Shown: positions 36,109-45,101 of the stretch, piece by piece
How the letters are laid out: every line of letters starts with the position of its first letter
Numbering within the stretch: position 1 is the stretch's first letter
Origin: Candidatus Gastranaerophilales bacterium
GTDB lineage: Bacteria > Cyanobacteriota > Vampirovibrionia > Gastranaerophilales > Gastranaerophilaceae
DNA: 64,000 nt
Assembly: GCA_944323955.1 (NCBI GenBank)
Contig: CALUUK010000010.1
Location: forward strand, 1-64,000
Direction of reading: 5' to 3'
Program-made: the position numbers and the translations under genes
The notes under the pieces: generated by a model
The model's input: the letters and a program-made list of their open reading frames with translations, nothing else
Told to the model about the DNA's origin: nothing
Database searches by the model: none

Positions 36109-37043
36109 CTATTACGGCAGAAAAATATTCTTCAAAAAATAAAGATATTTGGAATGAATTCATAAAAAATTCAAAAAACGGTATTTTTATGTTTGACCGA
36201 AACTTTATGGATTACCATTCCGACCGTTTTATTGATTTTTCTCTTATGTTTTACGAAGAAGAAAAACTTATTGCCGTTATGCCTGCCTCATTGCATGGGG
36301 AAGAAATCAGGTCTCACGGAGGATTAACTTACGGAGGAATAATTTGTGACAGTTCAATGAAACAGCATAGAATGCTTGAATGTTTTCAAGTACTTAAAAC
36401 TTTCTTAAAACAGCAAAATATAAGAAGAATAATTTATAAAACGATTCCGCATATATACCATAAACAACCTGCAGAAGAAGATTTATACGCTTTATTTATT
36501 AACAATGCAAAACTGTTCAGACGTGACATATCAACAACAATAAATCTTAAAACACCGATAAAAATGCCAAAAGGAAGAAAAGCGCAAATTTCGCGTGCTA
36601 AACGTGAAGGTATTGAAATTGTGCAATCTGATGACTTTGAAACATTTATAGAATTGGAAAATAAAATTCTTTTAGAACATCACAATACAAAAGCCGTTCA
36701 CAGCGCACAAGAACTCAAACTTTTAAAATCAAGATTTAATAATCAGATTGAACTTTGGTTAGCACAATTAAACGGAAAAATAATAGCAGGAACTCTTATC
36801 TTCATATATGAAAACACCGTTCACACTCAATATATGGCAGCAGATGAAACAGCAAGAGAATTAGGCGGCTTGGATTTGCTTATCAAAACGTTAATGGATA
36901 AATTCGAAGGTGAAAAAACATATTTTGACTTCGGTATCTCAACTGAAGATGGCGGAAGATACCTAAATTACGGATTAATAAGTCAAAAAGAAAGTTTTGG
37001 CGGAAGAGGTATTGTTTACGATTTTTATGAGTTAAATTTATAG
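36105..37043 (+). CDS. FemAB/GNAT-like acyltransferase
   Basis: Protein of 312 aa with two GNAT-type folds, as in the FemAB-like family (acetyltransferase 6 domain). Relevant segments are KNGIFMFDRNFMDYHSDRF, a middle KMPKGRKAQISRAKREGIEI, ELWLAQLNGKIIAGTLIFIYENTVHTQYMA and a terminal KTYFDFGISTEDGGRYLNYGL. The last three match the core of proteins that transfer acyl or aminoacyl groups in exopolysaccharide pathways. It overlaps the preceding gene (ATGA). Its substrate is probably a sugar nucleotide or lipid-linked sugar in the same pathway. Confidence 0.85.
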   Translation: MTITAEKYSSKNKDIWNEFIKNSKNGIFMFDRNFMDYHSDRFIDFSLMFYEEEKLIAVMPASLHGEEIRSHGGLTYGGIICDSSMKQHRMLECFQVLKTFLKQQNIRRIIYKTIPHIYHKQPAEEDLYALFINNAKLFRRDISTTINLKTPIKMPKGRKAQISRAKREGIEIVQSDDFETFIELENKILLEHHNTKAVHSAQELKLLKSRFNNQIELWLAQLNGKIIAGTLIFIYENTVHTQYMAADETARELGGLDLLIKTLMDKFEGEKTYFDFGISTEDGGRYLNYGLISQKESFGGRGIVYDFYELNL

Positions 37044-37052
37044 TTTTTATAA

Positions 37053-37058
37053 TATAAT
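37053..37058 (+). promoter_or_regulatory. -10 box placed for leaderless start
   Basis: TATAAT followed by 6 bases and the ATG at 37065, with a second overlapping TATAAT at 37048. It lies in the only gap (21 bases) in this part of the operon. No ribosome-binding site is present. It could be an internal promoter giving a leaderless message. Confidence 0.4.
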
Positions 37059-37064
37059 CAATAT

Positions 37065-38153
37065 ATGGTAATTAAATTTTTAGATTTACATAAAATAAAC
37101 GAACGTTTCAGAGTTGAGTTTGATAAGAAGGTAAAAGAAGTATTAGATTCAGGCTGGTATATTCACGGCAAACAAGATGAACTTTTTGAAAAACATTTTG
37201 CTGAATTTTGCGGAGTAAAACACTGTATAGGCTGCGCAAACGGGCTTGATGCATTAAATCTTATAATAAAAGGTTTTGGATTTAAAGAAGGCGATGAGAT
37301 AATTGTTCCGGCAAATACCTATATTGCGTCAATTCTTGCCATATCAGAAAACGGCTGCACGCCTATTTTGGTTGAACCTGATATTAATACATATAACATT
37401 AATCCCGATTTAATAGAAGAAAAAATCACAAAAAATACAAAAGCAATAATGGTTGTCCACCTGTACGGACAAGCTGTCCGAATGGATAAAATATGGCAAG
37501 TGGCAAAAAAACATGGATTGAAGATTATAGAAGATTCCGCACAGGCTCATGGTGCCGTATATAAAGGCAAAAAAACAGGTTCACTGGGTGATGCGTCAGG
37601 ATTTTCTTTCTACCCCGGTAAAAATTTGGGGTGTCTGGGTGACGGCGGGTGTGTTACAATCAATGATGACGAACTGGCAGCACGAATAAGAGCTATAGCA
37701 AACTACGGCTCCGACAGGAAATATCATCATATTTATAAAGGTATTAATTCACGTCTTGATGAGTTTCAGGCTGCATTTTTGGATGTAAAGCTGTCATGTC
37801 TTAATGAAGACAACTCACGCCGGCGCGAAATTTCAAAATTTTACAGAGAAAATATCAAAAATCCGAAAATTATTCTGCCTAAAGTTTATGATGAAAATGC
37901 CCATGTATGGCACATTTTTGCAGTCAGGACTCCAAAAAGGGATGAATTTCAAAAATATCTGGCAGATAACGGCATACAAACCATAATTCATTACCCGACC
38001 CCGCCTCATAAGCAAGATGCATATAAAGAGTGGAATGAATTATCATATCCGATAACCGAAGAAATCCATAATACCGTTTTATCTTTACCGATTTCACCCG
38101 TTATTACTGATGAAGAAGCAGCAAGAGTTGTTGAGGTTATCAATGAATATTAA
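37065..38153 (+). CDS. Sugar 3-aminotransferase (DegT family, FdtB/QdtB-like)
   Basis: PLP-dependent sugar aminotransferase of 362 aa. It would add an amino group to dTDP-3-keto-6-deoxyhexose made by the FdtA-like enzyme. Family signatures are [38 protein letters not shown], and [15 protein letters not shown] with the PLP Lys186. The run [12 protein letters not shown] and the C-terminal [22 protein letters not shown] followed by HYPTPPH are as in FdtB. It lacks a ribosome site but has TATAAT 6 bases upstream. The next gene overlaps it by 11 bases. Confidence 0.93.
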   Translation: MVIKFLDLHKINERFRVEFDKKVKEVLDSGWYIHGKQDELFEKHFAEFCGVKHCIGCANGLDALNLIIKGFGFKEGDEIIVPANTYIASILAISENGCTPILVEPDINTYNINPDLIEEKITKNTKAIMVVHLYGQAVRMDKIWQVAKKHGLKIIEDSAQAHGAVYKGKKTGSLGDASGFSFYPGKNLGCLGDGGCVTINDDELAARIRAIANYGSDRKYHHIYKGINSRLDEFQAAFLDVKLSCLNEDNSRRREISKFYRENIKNPKIILPKVYDENAHVWHIFAVRTPKRDEFQKYLADNGIQTIIHYPTPPHKQDAYKEWNELSYPITEEIHNTVLSLPISPVITDEEAARVVEVINEY

Positions 38154-38826
38154 TAAAAATACTAAATCCGAACCAAAATATGCAATTATTACATCTTTTA
38201 ATAAAAAAGATAGCCCAAGTTTAATAAAAACTTGTAAATATTTGATTTTTTATTCAATAAAATATATTTTCTATTTGATAACTTTCAACAAAAGAAAAAC
38301 AAAATATAAAGAACTTATTTTTTCACTTTTTAAATATCATGGTTTTAAAATCATCGGACATCAAGCATTGTTATTATCTTTAATACGAGGATTTGACAAA
38401 ATAGGATTGTCTTATACTTATAATAAACTTACTAATTCTACGAAAAATATAATTTTATGCTGGTGCGACAGAAATGATATAAAATTCATTAACGAACAAA
38501 AGAAACAAGGAAAAATAGAAAAAGTTATTACAACCCCATGTGCTTGCAAATATGATTATGATTGGCAATATGTACTTCCGGAATATGGCTGTATTGACAG
38601 AGTATTAGTTCCTTCTAAAGAATGCATTAATCAATATTATGAACAAAAGGTTAAAAAAGAATATATACAAAAAGTTCTTCCATGGGCTTCAGGAGTTAAA
38701 CTTCCGGAAGAAAAACCTCTCATTATAAAAAATTCTTGCATTTGTTACTACAAAGGTTTAATCCCCATAAAAGACTTAACAACCAGGATTGAAGCTATAA
38801 TAGGGGGGGGGGGGAAAATGCTATAA
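38143..38826 (+). CDS. Glycosyltransferase, 5' part (cut at poly-G tract)
   Basis: N-terminal 227 residues of a GT-B-like glycosyltransferase, from an ATG preceded by GAGG and overlapping the aminotransferase gene by 11 bases. Recognisable parts are [20 protein letters not shown], the strand [36 protein letters not shown] and [17 protein letters not shown] 12-G run at 38803-38814 then gives GGGG and the frame stops within three more codons. Removing one G joins it to the downstream frame for a 348-residue enzyme. This suggests a phase-variable gene seen in its OFF state, or a sequencing error in the homopolymer. Confidence 0.8.
   Translation: MNINKNTKSEPKYAIITSFNKKDSPSLIKTCKYLIFYSIKYIFYLITFNKRKTKYKELIFSLFKYHGFKIIGHQALLLSLIRGFDKIGLSYTYNKLTNSTKNIILCWCDRNDIKFINEQKKQGKIEKVITTPCACKYDYDWQYVLPEYGCIDRVLVPSKECINQYYEQKVKKEYIQKVLPWASGVKLPEEKPLIIKNSCICYYKGLIPIKDLTTRIEAIIGGGGKML
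38803..38814 (+). repeat. Poly-G tract (12 G), candidate phase-variation site
   Basis: Twelve consecutive G in very AT-rich coding DNA, inside a glycosyltransferase gene. 11 G restores the full reading frame; 12 G truncates it. Such tracts cause slipped-strand ON/OFF switching of surface-sugar genes in Campylobacter, Helicobacter and others. Confidence 0.85.
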
Positions 38827-39190
38827 TATAGTATATGGAAAATATTTTTTTGAAGACTGGATAAAATTATTAGATAATGTTGATTTAGTAATATTCTATC
38901 AAGATATTATTGAAACCCAAGGACTGGCAATGGCAGAAGCATGGGCACATAACAAACCGACTATTATAAAAACAAAAGATAAAATCGGAAATAATAGAAC
39001 CAGTCCATATTTAAATAAGTCCTGCGGTTTGTTTTTTGAAACAAATGAAGAATTGGAAGAAATTTTAGAAAGTTATTCTGAAAATCCCGAATTATTCTTA
39101 AAACAATTTAAACCAAGAGAATGGGTAAAAAATAACATGACAGATGAAATAAGCGTTAAGAACTTAATAAAAATCTTTGAGGATATATAA
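38813..39190 (+). pseudogene. Glycosyltransferase, 3' part (out of frame)
   Basis: C-terminal part of the same glycosyltransferase, open in the frame starting right at the poly-G run. It reads [18 protein letters not shown] and continues with VDLVIFYQDIIETQGLAMAEAWAHNKP, the donor-binding E-x7-E-like motif of GT-B enzymes, then an inserted loop and a helical tail ending LIKIFEDI. An internal ATG (38930) has no ribosome site, so in this state the part is probably not made. With 11 G it would be fused to the upstream 5' part. Confidence 0.75.
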
Positions 39191-39213
39191 TTTGTATTAA
39201 AGGTTTCAAGTAA

Positions 39214-40605
39214 ATGAATTTAAAAATACAAGAACAAATAATTGAATCTCTTTTTAATGAAGAAGGTAATGTTAATTCTACGGAGGAAATATTATCCTGG
39301 CTTAATAACCTGAACAAATCAACCCTTGTAAATATATCGGAAACAAATATAAATGAAGATTCTTTCTGGTTCTATGATGACAGAAACGGTGAAATTCTAA
39401 ACAGAAAAAGAAGTTTTTTCTCAATAACGGGGATGCGTCTTTTTACGGATGATAAATTTATACTGGAACAACCGATAATAGTCCAAAATGAGATAGGCTA
39501 TCTCGGGATAATAGCAAAAGAGATTGACGGAGTTATTAACTTCTTAATGCAGGCAAAGATTGAACCCGGCAATGTAAACTGCGTTCAATTGTCCCCGACA
39601 ATCCAAGCGACAAAAAGTAATTTTACAAGAGCACATGGAGGAAGGATCCCTCATTATTTTGAATGGTTTGATAATGCGGGGAAAACTTCAACGGTTATAT
39701 ATGACCAAATCCAATCAGAACAAGGCAGCCGTTTTTCGGGAAAACGTAACAGGAATATAATAATCCTTACAGATAAAGAAATACCGCTGCATCCGAACTA
39801 TAAATGGATGACACTCGGTCAGATAAAAACATTATTAACAAAAAATAACCTTGTAAATATGGATACAAGAACCGTTTTATCAGCACTTCCGGTAATAATC
39901 GGCAAAAACGCCGGAAGGGGGGGCATGGCAAAGAAGAACTCTCCTCTTTATAAATCAATGTATGAATCTGATTTTTCGGACTTCATAAAAGCAAATACGC
40001 TTTTAAACAACTATAAAATGTATCATGAAGTTCATAAGACATTTATCCCGTTAAATCAACTTGTAGATTGGGAAATTGATAATTACGGAATTATATCCAA
40101 AAAGCAGGCTGATTTTTGTGTAAGATACTACAATATTGAAATCCATGGAAGGGAAGTTCAAAACTGGACACAGCCTCTGTTTAAAGCTAAAAGCAAGGCA
40201 TTATTTGTATTATTCACCGCCGTAGATAACGGGATAAGAAAGTTTTTAATCACACTTCATCCTGAAATAGGCTGCTTTGATAAAGTTGAATTCGGTCCGA
40301 GTCTGCAAATAGCTGACGAAGATAATGCGGAGCAAAGTCAGTTATATAAAATATTTAAAGCCCGTGAAAAATCACACAACGGAATACTTAAAGATGTTAT
40401 TCTGTCAGAAGAAGGCGGAAGATTTTATCATGAGCAAAACAGAAATGTCATCATAGATATTGATATTAATGAAACAGACGTACCTGAAAATGCGCTTTGG
40501 GTTGACTATGCTTCTTTAAATCTTATGATAATGGGAAATAACAACCTGAATATCCAGCTCAGGAATCTGATTTCTCTGCTCGATTTTAAGGAGTTAATAT
40601 GCTGA
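39214..40605 (+). CDS. NDP-hexose 2,3-dehydratase (EvaA/TylX3-like)
   Basis: Enzyme of 463 aa that removes the C2 hydroxyl of dTDP-4-keto-6-deoxyglucose, the committed step to 2,6-dideoxy sugars. The family is built of two homologous halves, both visible. Half 1 has FLMQAKIEPGNVNCVQLSPT, ATKSNFTRAHGG and IQSEQGSRFSGKRNRNIII. Half 2 repeats the pattern with LFVLFTAVDNGI, LHPEIGCFDKVEFGPSLQ and LSEEGGRFYHEQNRNVII. The length is normal. A 7-G run (39917-39923) lies in a GRGGMAKK segment. This family is mainly known from antibiotic clusters of Actinobacteria, so a copy in a gut diderm glycan operon is notable. Confidence 0.92.
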   Translation: MNLKIQEQIIESLFNEEGNVNSTEEILSWLNNLNKSTLVNISETNINEDSFWFYDDRNGEILNRKRSFFSITGMRLFTDDKFILEQPIIVQNEIGYLGIIAKEIDGVINFLMQAKIEPGNVNCVQLSPTIQATKSNFTRAHGGRIPHYFEWFDNAGKTSTVIYDQIQSEQGSRFSGKRNRNIIILTDKEIPLHPNYKWMTLGQIKTLLTKNNLVNMDTRTVLSALPVIIGKNAGRGGMAKKNSPLYKSMYESDFSDFIKANTLLNNYKMYHEVHKTFIPLNQLVDWEIDNYGIISKKQADFCVRYYNIEIHGREVQNWTQPLFKAKSKALFVLFTAVDNGIRKFLITLHPEIGCFDKVEFGPSLQIADEDNAEQSQLYKIFKAREKSHNGILKDVILSEEGGRFYHEQNRNVIIDIDINETDVPENALWVDYASLNLMIMGNNNLNIQLRNLISLLDFKELIC

Positions 40606-41633
40606 AAATAGGAATTATATGCCCGTCAGAGATAGCATTCAGACGTTTCATGCCTGCACTATCCAAAATTAATGACATTAAATATGCAGGAGTAGCGATT
40701 GCCTCAAAAGAAGAATGGTTCAATACGGAAAATATAAGCGATGAAAAATATGCTCCGATAAAAGAAGCTGAGCTTAAAAAAGCAGAAAATTTTAAAAACA
40801 CCTACGGCGGAAAAATATACACAAGCTATACAAATATGCTGACCTCGGGAGAAATTGATGCGGTATATCTGCCTCTTCCGCCGGCTCTTCATTACAGATG
40901 GGCAAAAACTGCAATCGAAAACAATTTACATGTATTTGTAGAAAAACCTTCCGCTGTTTCATATGAACAGACAAAAGATATTGTTGACAGCGCAAAATCA
41001 AAGAAACTGGCCCTGCATGAAAACTATATGTTTATTTACCACTCTCAGCTTGAAAAAATAAACGAGATTGTAAAATCTGGAGAAATCGGCGAAGTAAGAC
41101 TTATAAGAATAGACTTTGGCTTTCCCGACAGAGGTAAAAATGATTTCAGATATATTAAATCACTTGGCGGCGGTGCACTTTTAGACTGCGGCGGCTACAC
41201 TTTTAAATATGCAAATTATTTGCTGGATGGTGAAGCAAATCTCGTCTGCGCAAATGCAGGCTATAAAGAAGGATATGAAGTTGAAATATACGGAAGTGCG
41301 ACATTAACAAATTCCAAAGGACAGACAGTACAAACATCTTTCGGAATGGATAATGACTACAGATGCTCCGTTGACATATGGGGAAGTAAAGGAACACTAA
41401 GAAGCGGCAGAATTCTGACCGCCCCCGACGGATTTGAACCCGAATATGAAATTTCAAAAAACGGTAACGTTCAAAAATATAAAATACAGCCCGATGATGC
41501 TTTTTATAAGTCCATTATGAGATTTAAAAACTGTATTGAAAATGAAGATTGCCGCCTTGAAAATTATGATGAACTTTTAAAACAGGAAAAACTGGTTGAA
41601 GATTTCGCTCGCCTTAGCGGGTTAAGAGGTTAA
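40599..41633 (+). CDS. Gfo/Idh/MocA-family NDP-sugar 3-ketoreductase
   Basis: NAD(P)-dependent oxidoreductase of 344 aa. The N-terminal Rossmann fold starts LKIGIICPSEIAFRRFMPAL, and VFVEKPSAVSYEQTKDIV carries the EKP motif with the catalytic Lys. The C-terminal half has the GGGALLDCGGYTFKYANYLL strand-helix of the family. AAGGAG lies before the ATG, and the gene overlaps the 2,3-dehydratase by 7 bases. Dehydratases of the EvaA type always need such a reductase to trap the unstable 3,4-diketo product, so a C3 ketoreductase role (TylC1/OleW-like) fits well. Confidence 0.9.
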   Translation: MLKIGIICPSEIAFRRFMPALSKINDIKYAGVAIASKEEWFNTENISDEKYAPIKEAELKKAENFKNTYGGKIYTSYTNMLTSGEIDAVYLPLPPALHYRWAKTAIENNLHVFVEKPSAVSYEQTKDIVDSAKSKKLALHENYMFIYHSQLEKINEIVKSGEIGEVRLIRIDFGFPDRGKNDFRYIKSLGGGALLDCGGYTFKYANYLLDGEANLVCANAGYKEGYEVEIYGSATLTNSKGQTVQTSFGMDNDYRCSVDIWGSKGTLRSGRILTAPDGFEPEYEISKNGNVQKYKIQPDDAFYKSIMRFKNCIENEDCRLENYDELLKQEKLVEDFARLSGLRG

Positions 41634-41636
41634 AAA

Positions 41637-42524
41637 ATGAAAATTGCAATAATAGGTGCTAACAGTTATATAGCAAGAAACGTGATTTTTTCTTTTGAGA
41701 ATTCCGAAGATAAAATTATTTTATATGATATACAAGAAACCCATATTGACAACAGAAAAAACTATAAATCAGTAAATATAACAGATAAAGAGTCCGTTAA
41801 AAATATTGACTTTGATTGCAACATTATATATATATTTGCGGGAAAAACAGGAACCTCAATAGGTTTCAGCCAATATGATTCATTTTTGGATATTAATGAA
41901 AAAGGACTGTTAAACATTCTAAATGAGTATGTTGAACAAAAATCAAAAGCAAAAATAATATTCCCTTCAACAAGACTTGTATACAAAGGCAGCGAAACCC
42001 CGCTGAAAGAAGATGACGAAAAAGAGTTTAAAACAATATATGCAATAAACAAATATGCCTGCGAACAATATTTAAAAATGTATAACAATATGTACAATAT
42101 ACCCTATTGTATATTCAGGATATGTGTTCCCTACGGCACAATGATAAAAGATGCCTCGTCATACGGCACTGCGGAATTTATGTTAAATAAAGCAAAAAAC
42201 GGAGATAATATAACTTTATACGGCAAAGGTGAAGTCAGAAGAACATTTACAAATATGAAAGACCTCACAAGAGCATTAATTCTGGGCGCAAAAAGCTGTA
42301 AATGTCTGAATGATATCTATAATATCGGCGGCGAAAACTACAGCCTTAGTGAAACGGCAAAACAAATAGCCGCAAAATATAAAGTTAATATTGAATATAT
42401 TGACTATCCCGAAGCTGCTTTGAAAATAGAAAGCGGAAGCACTGTTTTCAACTCGGATAAATTTGATAAATTATTAAATTTTGAATACCAAAATACATTT
42501 AAAAACTGGATTGGGGAGCAGTAA
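41637..42524 (+). CDS. NAD-dependent epimerase/dehydratase (sugar 4-ketoreductase)
   Basis: Extended short-chain dehydrogenase of 295 aa. The cofactor site is KIAIIGANSYIARNVIF (a variant GxxxxxA), and the catalytic Tyr-Lys pair is in YAINKYACEQYLKMY, preceded by the Ser/Thr of FPSTRLVYKG. CIFRICVPYGT and GEVRRTFTNMKDLTRALI are further family motifs. AGAGG precedes the ATG. It lies right after the dehydratase and ketoreductase and probably reduces the C4 ketone to finish a dTDP-2,6-dideoxyhexose. The stereochemistry cannot be read. Confidence 0.88.
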   Translation: MKIAIIGANSYIARNVIFSFENSEDKIILYDIQETHIDNRKNYKSVNITDKESVKNIDFDCNIIYIFAGKTGTSIGFSQYDSFLDINEKGLLNILNEYVEQKSKAKIIFPSTRLVYKGSETPLKEDDEKEFKTIYAINKYACEQYLKMYNNMYNIPYCIFRICVPYGTMIKDASSYGTAEFMLNKAKNGDNITLYGKGEVRRTFTNMKDLTRALILGAKSCKCLNDIYNIGGENYSLSETAKQIAAKYKVNIEYIDYPEAALKIESGSTVFNSDKFDKLLNFEYQNTFKNWIGEQ

Positions 42525-43555
42525 TGAAATTATATTTTACTCTTACAAACGGTGTAAATAACAGTGAAATACATTTAAATATGCTGAGATTATGCCTGAA
42601 ATCTGCGAGAGAGAATACATCTCTTGACCTTTATGCACTCTATGACGGTGAAATCGGAGATAACTCGTATAATATTTTCAAGGAAAACGGAGTAAATGTA
42701 ATCCTTTGTAAGTGCAGTTTTGCGGATAAATTAAAAAAATATTATGCAAACAGCCGATTTGAAGGACTGTTAAACAGTGTGGAAAGAATGCTCGGATGCT
42801 TTATGAAATTCGACATTGCACTATACGAAAAAGATGATGACGTTGTTCTTTATTCCGATATTGACACAATGTTTTTAAAAGACATACCGAAAGAAGCCTT
42901 CAACGTAAAAACACTTGCAGCGGCACCTGAGGTTGATAAAAACTTTGACATTATAAAAGGCAATAAATATTTTAGTGCGGGCATTATGATGCTCAATATC
43001 CCCGAACTTACTAAAAGACGCGAAAAATTATTTGAAATGCTGGATAACAATATTCAGCCTTATCAGGAATGCTGGGATCAGGGATTTTTTAATGAACTTT
43101 ATAAAAACGATTTTGAACCAATGGGGCTTGAATATAACTGGAAACCGTATTGGGGTATAAATGACGAAGCAATAATAATACATATTCACGGATTGAAATT
43201 AGGCTCTATTACAGAAAAAGATATTGACATAACCGGTAATATGCAAAATAGATATACTGACGCTGCATTGGGCTGGTTATATTACACAATGACAGCATAT
43301 AGAACTTTAGGAATTAACAAGGATAGGGAAATAGCAAATTTCGCTAAGTTTTTAACTGTTGCCCATAAAGAAATGAATAAAAAACAATTTGCTTTTTCCA
43401 GTTTTTTAATCCACTTTTTATACAAAGCAACAAAAAATAATAAACTTTTTTCAAAAACAAATTGCCTTCTAAAGAAAAAATTAATAAAAAGAAAACTCAT
43501 AAACGAAGATCTAGATAATCTATTTGAACAAAATGGCGAATGGAAACTTTCTTAA
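42524..43555 (+). CDS. GT8-like glycosyltransferase
   Basis: GT-A glycosyltransferase of 343 aa. The metal-binding DxD is in VVLYSDIDTMFLKDIP, and the helical segment before it (VERMLGCFMKFDIALYE) is typical of GT8/nucleotide-diphospho-sugar transferases. Downstream are FSAGIMMLNIPELTKRREK and QECWDQGFFNELYKN, which contact donor and acceptor. The last 100 residues are basic and helical, perhaps peripheral to the membrane. GGAG precedes the ATG, which overlaps the previous stop. Confidence 0.88.
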   Translation: MKLYFTLTNGVNNSEIHLNMLRLCLKSARENTSLDLYALYDGEIGDNSYNIFKENGVNVILCKCSFADKLKKYYANSRFEGLLNSVERMLGCFMKFDIALYEKDDDVVLYSDIDTMFLKDIPKEAFNVKTLAAAPEVDKNFDIIKGNKYFSAGIMMLNIPELTKRREKLFEMLDNNIQPYQECWDQGFFNELYKNDFEPMGLEYNWKPYWGINDEAIIIHIHGLKLGSITEKDIDITGNMQNRYTDAALGWLYYTMTAYRTLGINKDREIANFAKFLTVAHKEMNKKQFAFSSFLIHFLYKATKNNKLFSKTNCLLKKKLIKRKLINEDLDNLFEQNGEWKLS

Positions 43556-43572
43556 ATAAAAAGGATATAAAA

Positions 43573-44529
43573 TTGGACAAATTAGTTTCGGTAATAATAC
43601 CTTCATATAACCACGAAAAATATATACAAGAAGCAATAAAATCAGTAATAAATCAAACTTATAAAAACATAGAACTTCTTGTTATGGATGACGGTTCAAA
43701 AGATTCTACCTGGCAGAAAATATGCGAAATGAAACCCGAAAGCAAAGAAAGATTTACACAAATTCATTTTGAGACAAAAGAAAACGAAGGTGTTTCAAAA
43801 ACATTACAAAAATTGTTAAATATTGCAACAGGCGATTACATATACTATTTTTCCTCAGATGATATTATGAAACCGGAAGCAATCGAAATACTTATAAAAT
43901 TCCTTGAAAGTCATCCGAAACATGTACTTGCGGTGGGCAATGACGATTTAACGGATACAGAAGGAAAACCTTGCTATTGGGACAAAAAAAGAAATATCGT
44001 ATATGATAAACAAAAAGCCGTATATTATACATTTGCCGATTTTCTACAAAAAGATTGTCATTTTAAATTTACTTCAAAAAAATTCGGAACATACGGTTCT
44101 TTCTATTATCAAAACTATATGCCAAACGGATATTTGGTACGAAAATCCGCACTAAAAAAAATAAAACCCTATACCCCGAAAGCTCCCTTGGAAGACTACT
44201 TTCTTATGCTTCAATTATCAAAATACGGAAAAATGAAATATATTGATAAAATATTATTCTCCTACAGAATCCATGACAGTAATACATTCTCTCAAACAGA
44301 AAAAATGAAAGAAATGGAAAGACAGACACGGGAATACGAAGAGAAAATTTTGGAAAAAATTGACGAATCCGAAGTTCTTCCCGAAGTTCTTAAAGTAAAA
44401 AAACACGGATATTACTATAAAAAACAAGGAATTCCATTTGTATTTGAAATTCAAAAACAAATAAAACACGGTGAAAGATACAGAATCATAAAACTTTTCG
44501 GAATAAAAATAAAAGAATATAAGAAATAA
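43573..44529 (+). CDS. GT2 glycosyltransferase
   Basis: Inverting GT-A glycosyltransferase of 318 aa. TTG at 43573 is chosen because AAGGAT lies 6 bases upstream and the mature-looking start is DKLVSVIIPSYNHEKYIQEA; an ATG at 43540 overlaps the previous gene without a good site. Family marks are SVINQTYKNIELLVMDDGSKDS (UDP-binding Asp), YYFSSDDIMKPEAIEIL (DxD-like) and a later LEDYFLMLQLSKYG. The short tail ends KLFGIKIKEYKK, a motif seen at the end of many capsule/O-antigen transferases. It is the last gene of the glycan operon and stops one base before the converging deaminase gene. Confidence 0.9.
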   Translation: MDKLVSVIIPSYNHEKYIQEAIKSVINQTYKNIELLVMDDGSKDSTWQKICEMKPESKERFTQIHFETKENEGVSKTLQKLLNIATGDYIYYFSSDDIMKPEAIEILIKFLESHPKHVLAVGNDDLTDTEGKPCYWDKKRNIVYDKQKAVYYTFADFLQKDCHFKFTSKKFGTYGSFYYQNYMPNGYLVRKSALKKIKPYTPKAPLEDYFLMLQLSKYGKMKYIDKILFSYRIHDSNTFSQTEKMKEMERQTREYEEKILEKIDESEVLPEVLKVKKHGYYYKKQGIPFVFEIQKQIKHGERYRIIKLFGIKIKEYKK

Positions 44530-44530
44530 T

Positions 44531-44989
44531 CTATACCTTTGAATACATTACTTCGGACAATTCTTTCTTTATATCTTCAACAGAAACGTATTCAATCGGT
44601 GAATTATCATCTTTTCTGAGATAAACCTCTTTAATACCTGCTTGAACAATAAATCTTTTACAAAGAATGCAAATAAAATTATGTCCGTATATATACATCG
44701 TTGCATCCTTGCATCTATCCTGTCCTGCCTGAATTATGGCATTTTGTTCCGCATGGATGCTTCTGCACGTTTCATAGCGCGTGCCCGATTCAATATTGTT
44801 CTCTATTCTGTAACATTTTCCTATTTCAGCACAAGAAACTACTTTAGACGGAGTACCGTTATATCCGGTAGCTTTTATTTTTTTATCTTCACCGACTATA
44901 ACCGCACCAACCTGAGCCCTCAGGCAATTTGAACGTGATGCGCATGTCTTTGCTATTTCCAAAAAATATTCATTCCACTCTTTTACCAT
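44531..44989 (-). CDS. dCMP deaminase (ComEB-like)
   Basis: Cytidine/deoxycytidylate deaminase of 152 aa, giving dUMP for thymidylate synthesis. The zinc site is CRSIHAEQNAII (His and catalytic Glu) with the cysteines in FICILCKRFIVQAGI; the usual PCxxC Pro is replaced by Ile. The start WNEYFLEIAKTCASRSNCLR and VGAVIVGEDKKIKATGYNGTP are standard for the family. GGAGG lies before the ATG. It is transcribed away from the WYL operon from its own promoter at 45010-45039. Confidence 0.93.
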   Translation of the reverse strand: MVKEWNEYFLEIAKTCASRSNCLRAQVGAVIVGEDKKIKATGYNGTPSKVVSCAEIGKCYRIENNIESGTRYETCRSIHAEQNAIIQAGQDRCKDATMYIYGHNFICILCKRFIVQAGIKEVYLRKDDNSPIEYVSVEDIKKELSEVMYSKV

Positions 44990-45009
44990 AGTGCCTCCGG
45001 TTCTTTGAT

Positions 45010-45039
45010 ATTATACTCTACGAGGCTACGTTTTAACAA
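45010..45039 (-). promoter_or_regulatory. Promoter of dCMP deaminase gene
   Basis: On the minus strand TTGTTA (45034-45039), 18-base spacer, TATAAT (45010-45015), a short leader and then GGAGG. It is back to back with the promoter of the WYL operon, so the two units may be co-regulated. Confidence 0.6.
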
Positions 45040-45043
45040 CGAT

Positions 45044-45071
45044 TTGTAAAGTATTTATACTTAATTATAAA
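45044..45071 (+). promoter_or_regulatory. Promoter of WYL operon
   Basis: TTGTAA, 16-base spacer, TATAAA, 31 bases before the ATG of the first WYL gene. Confidence 0.5.
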
Positions 45072-45101
45072 TAGATATTAAAATGTATTTACAGGCAAGT
45101 T

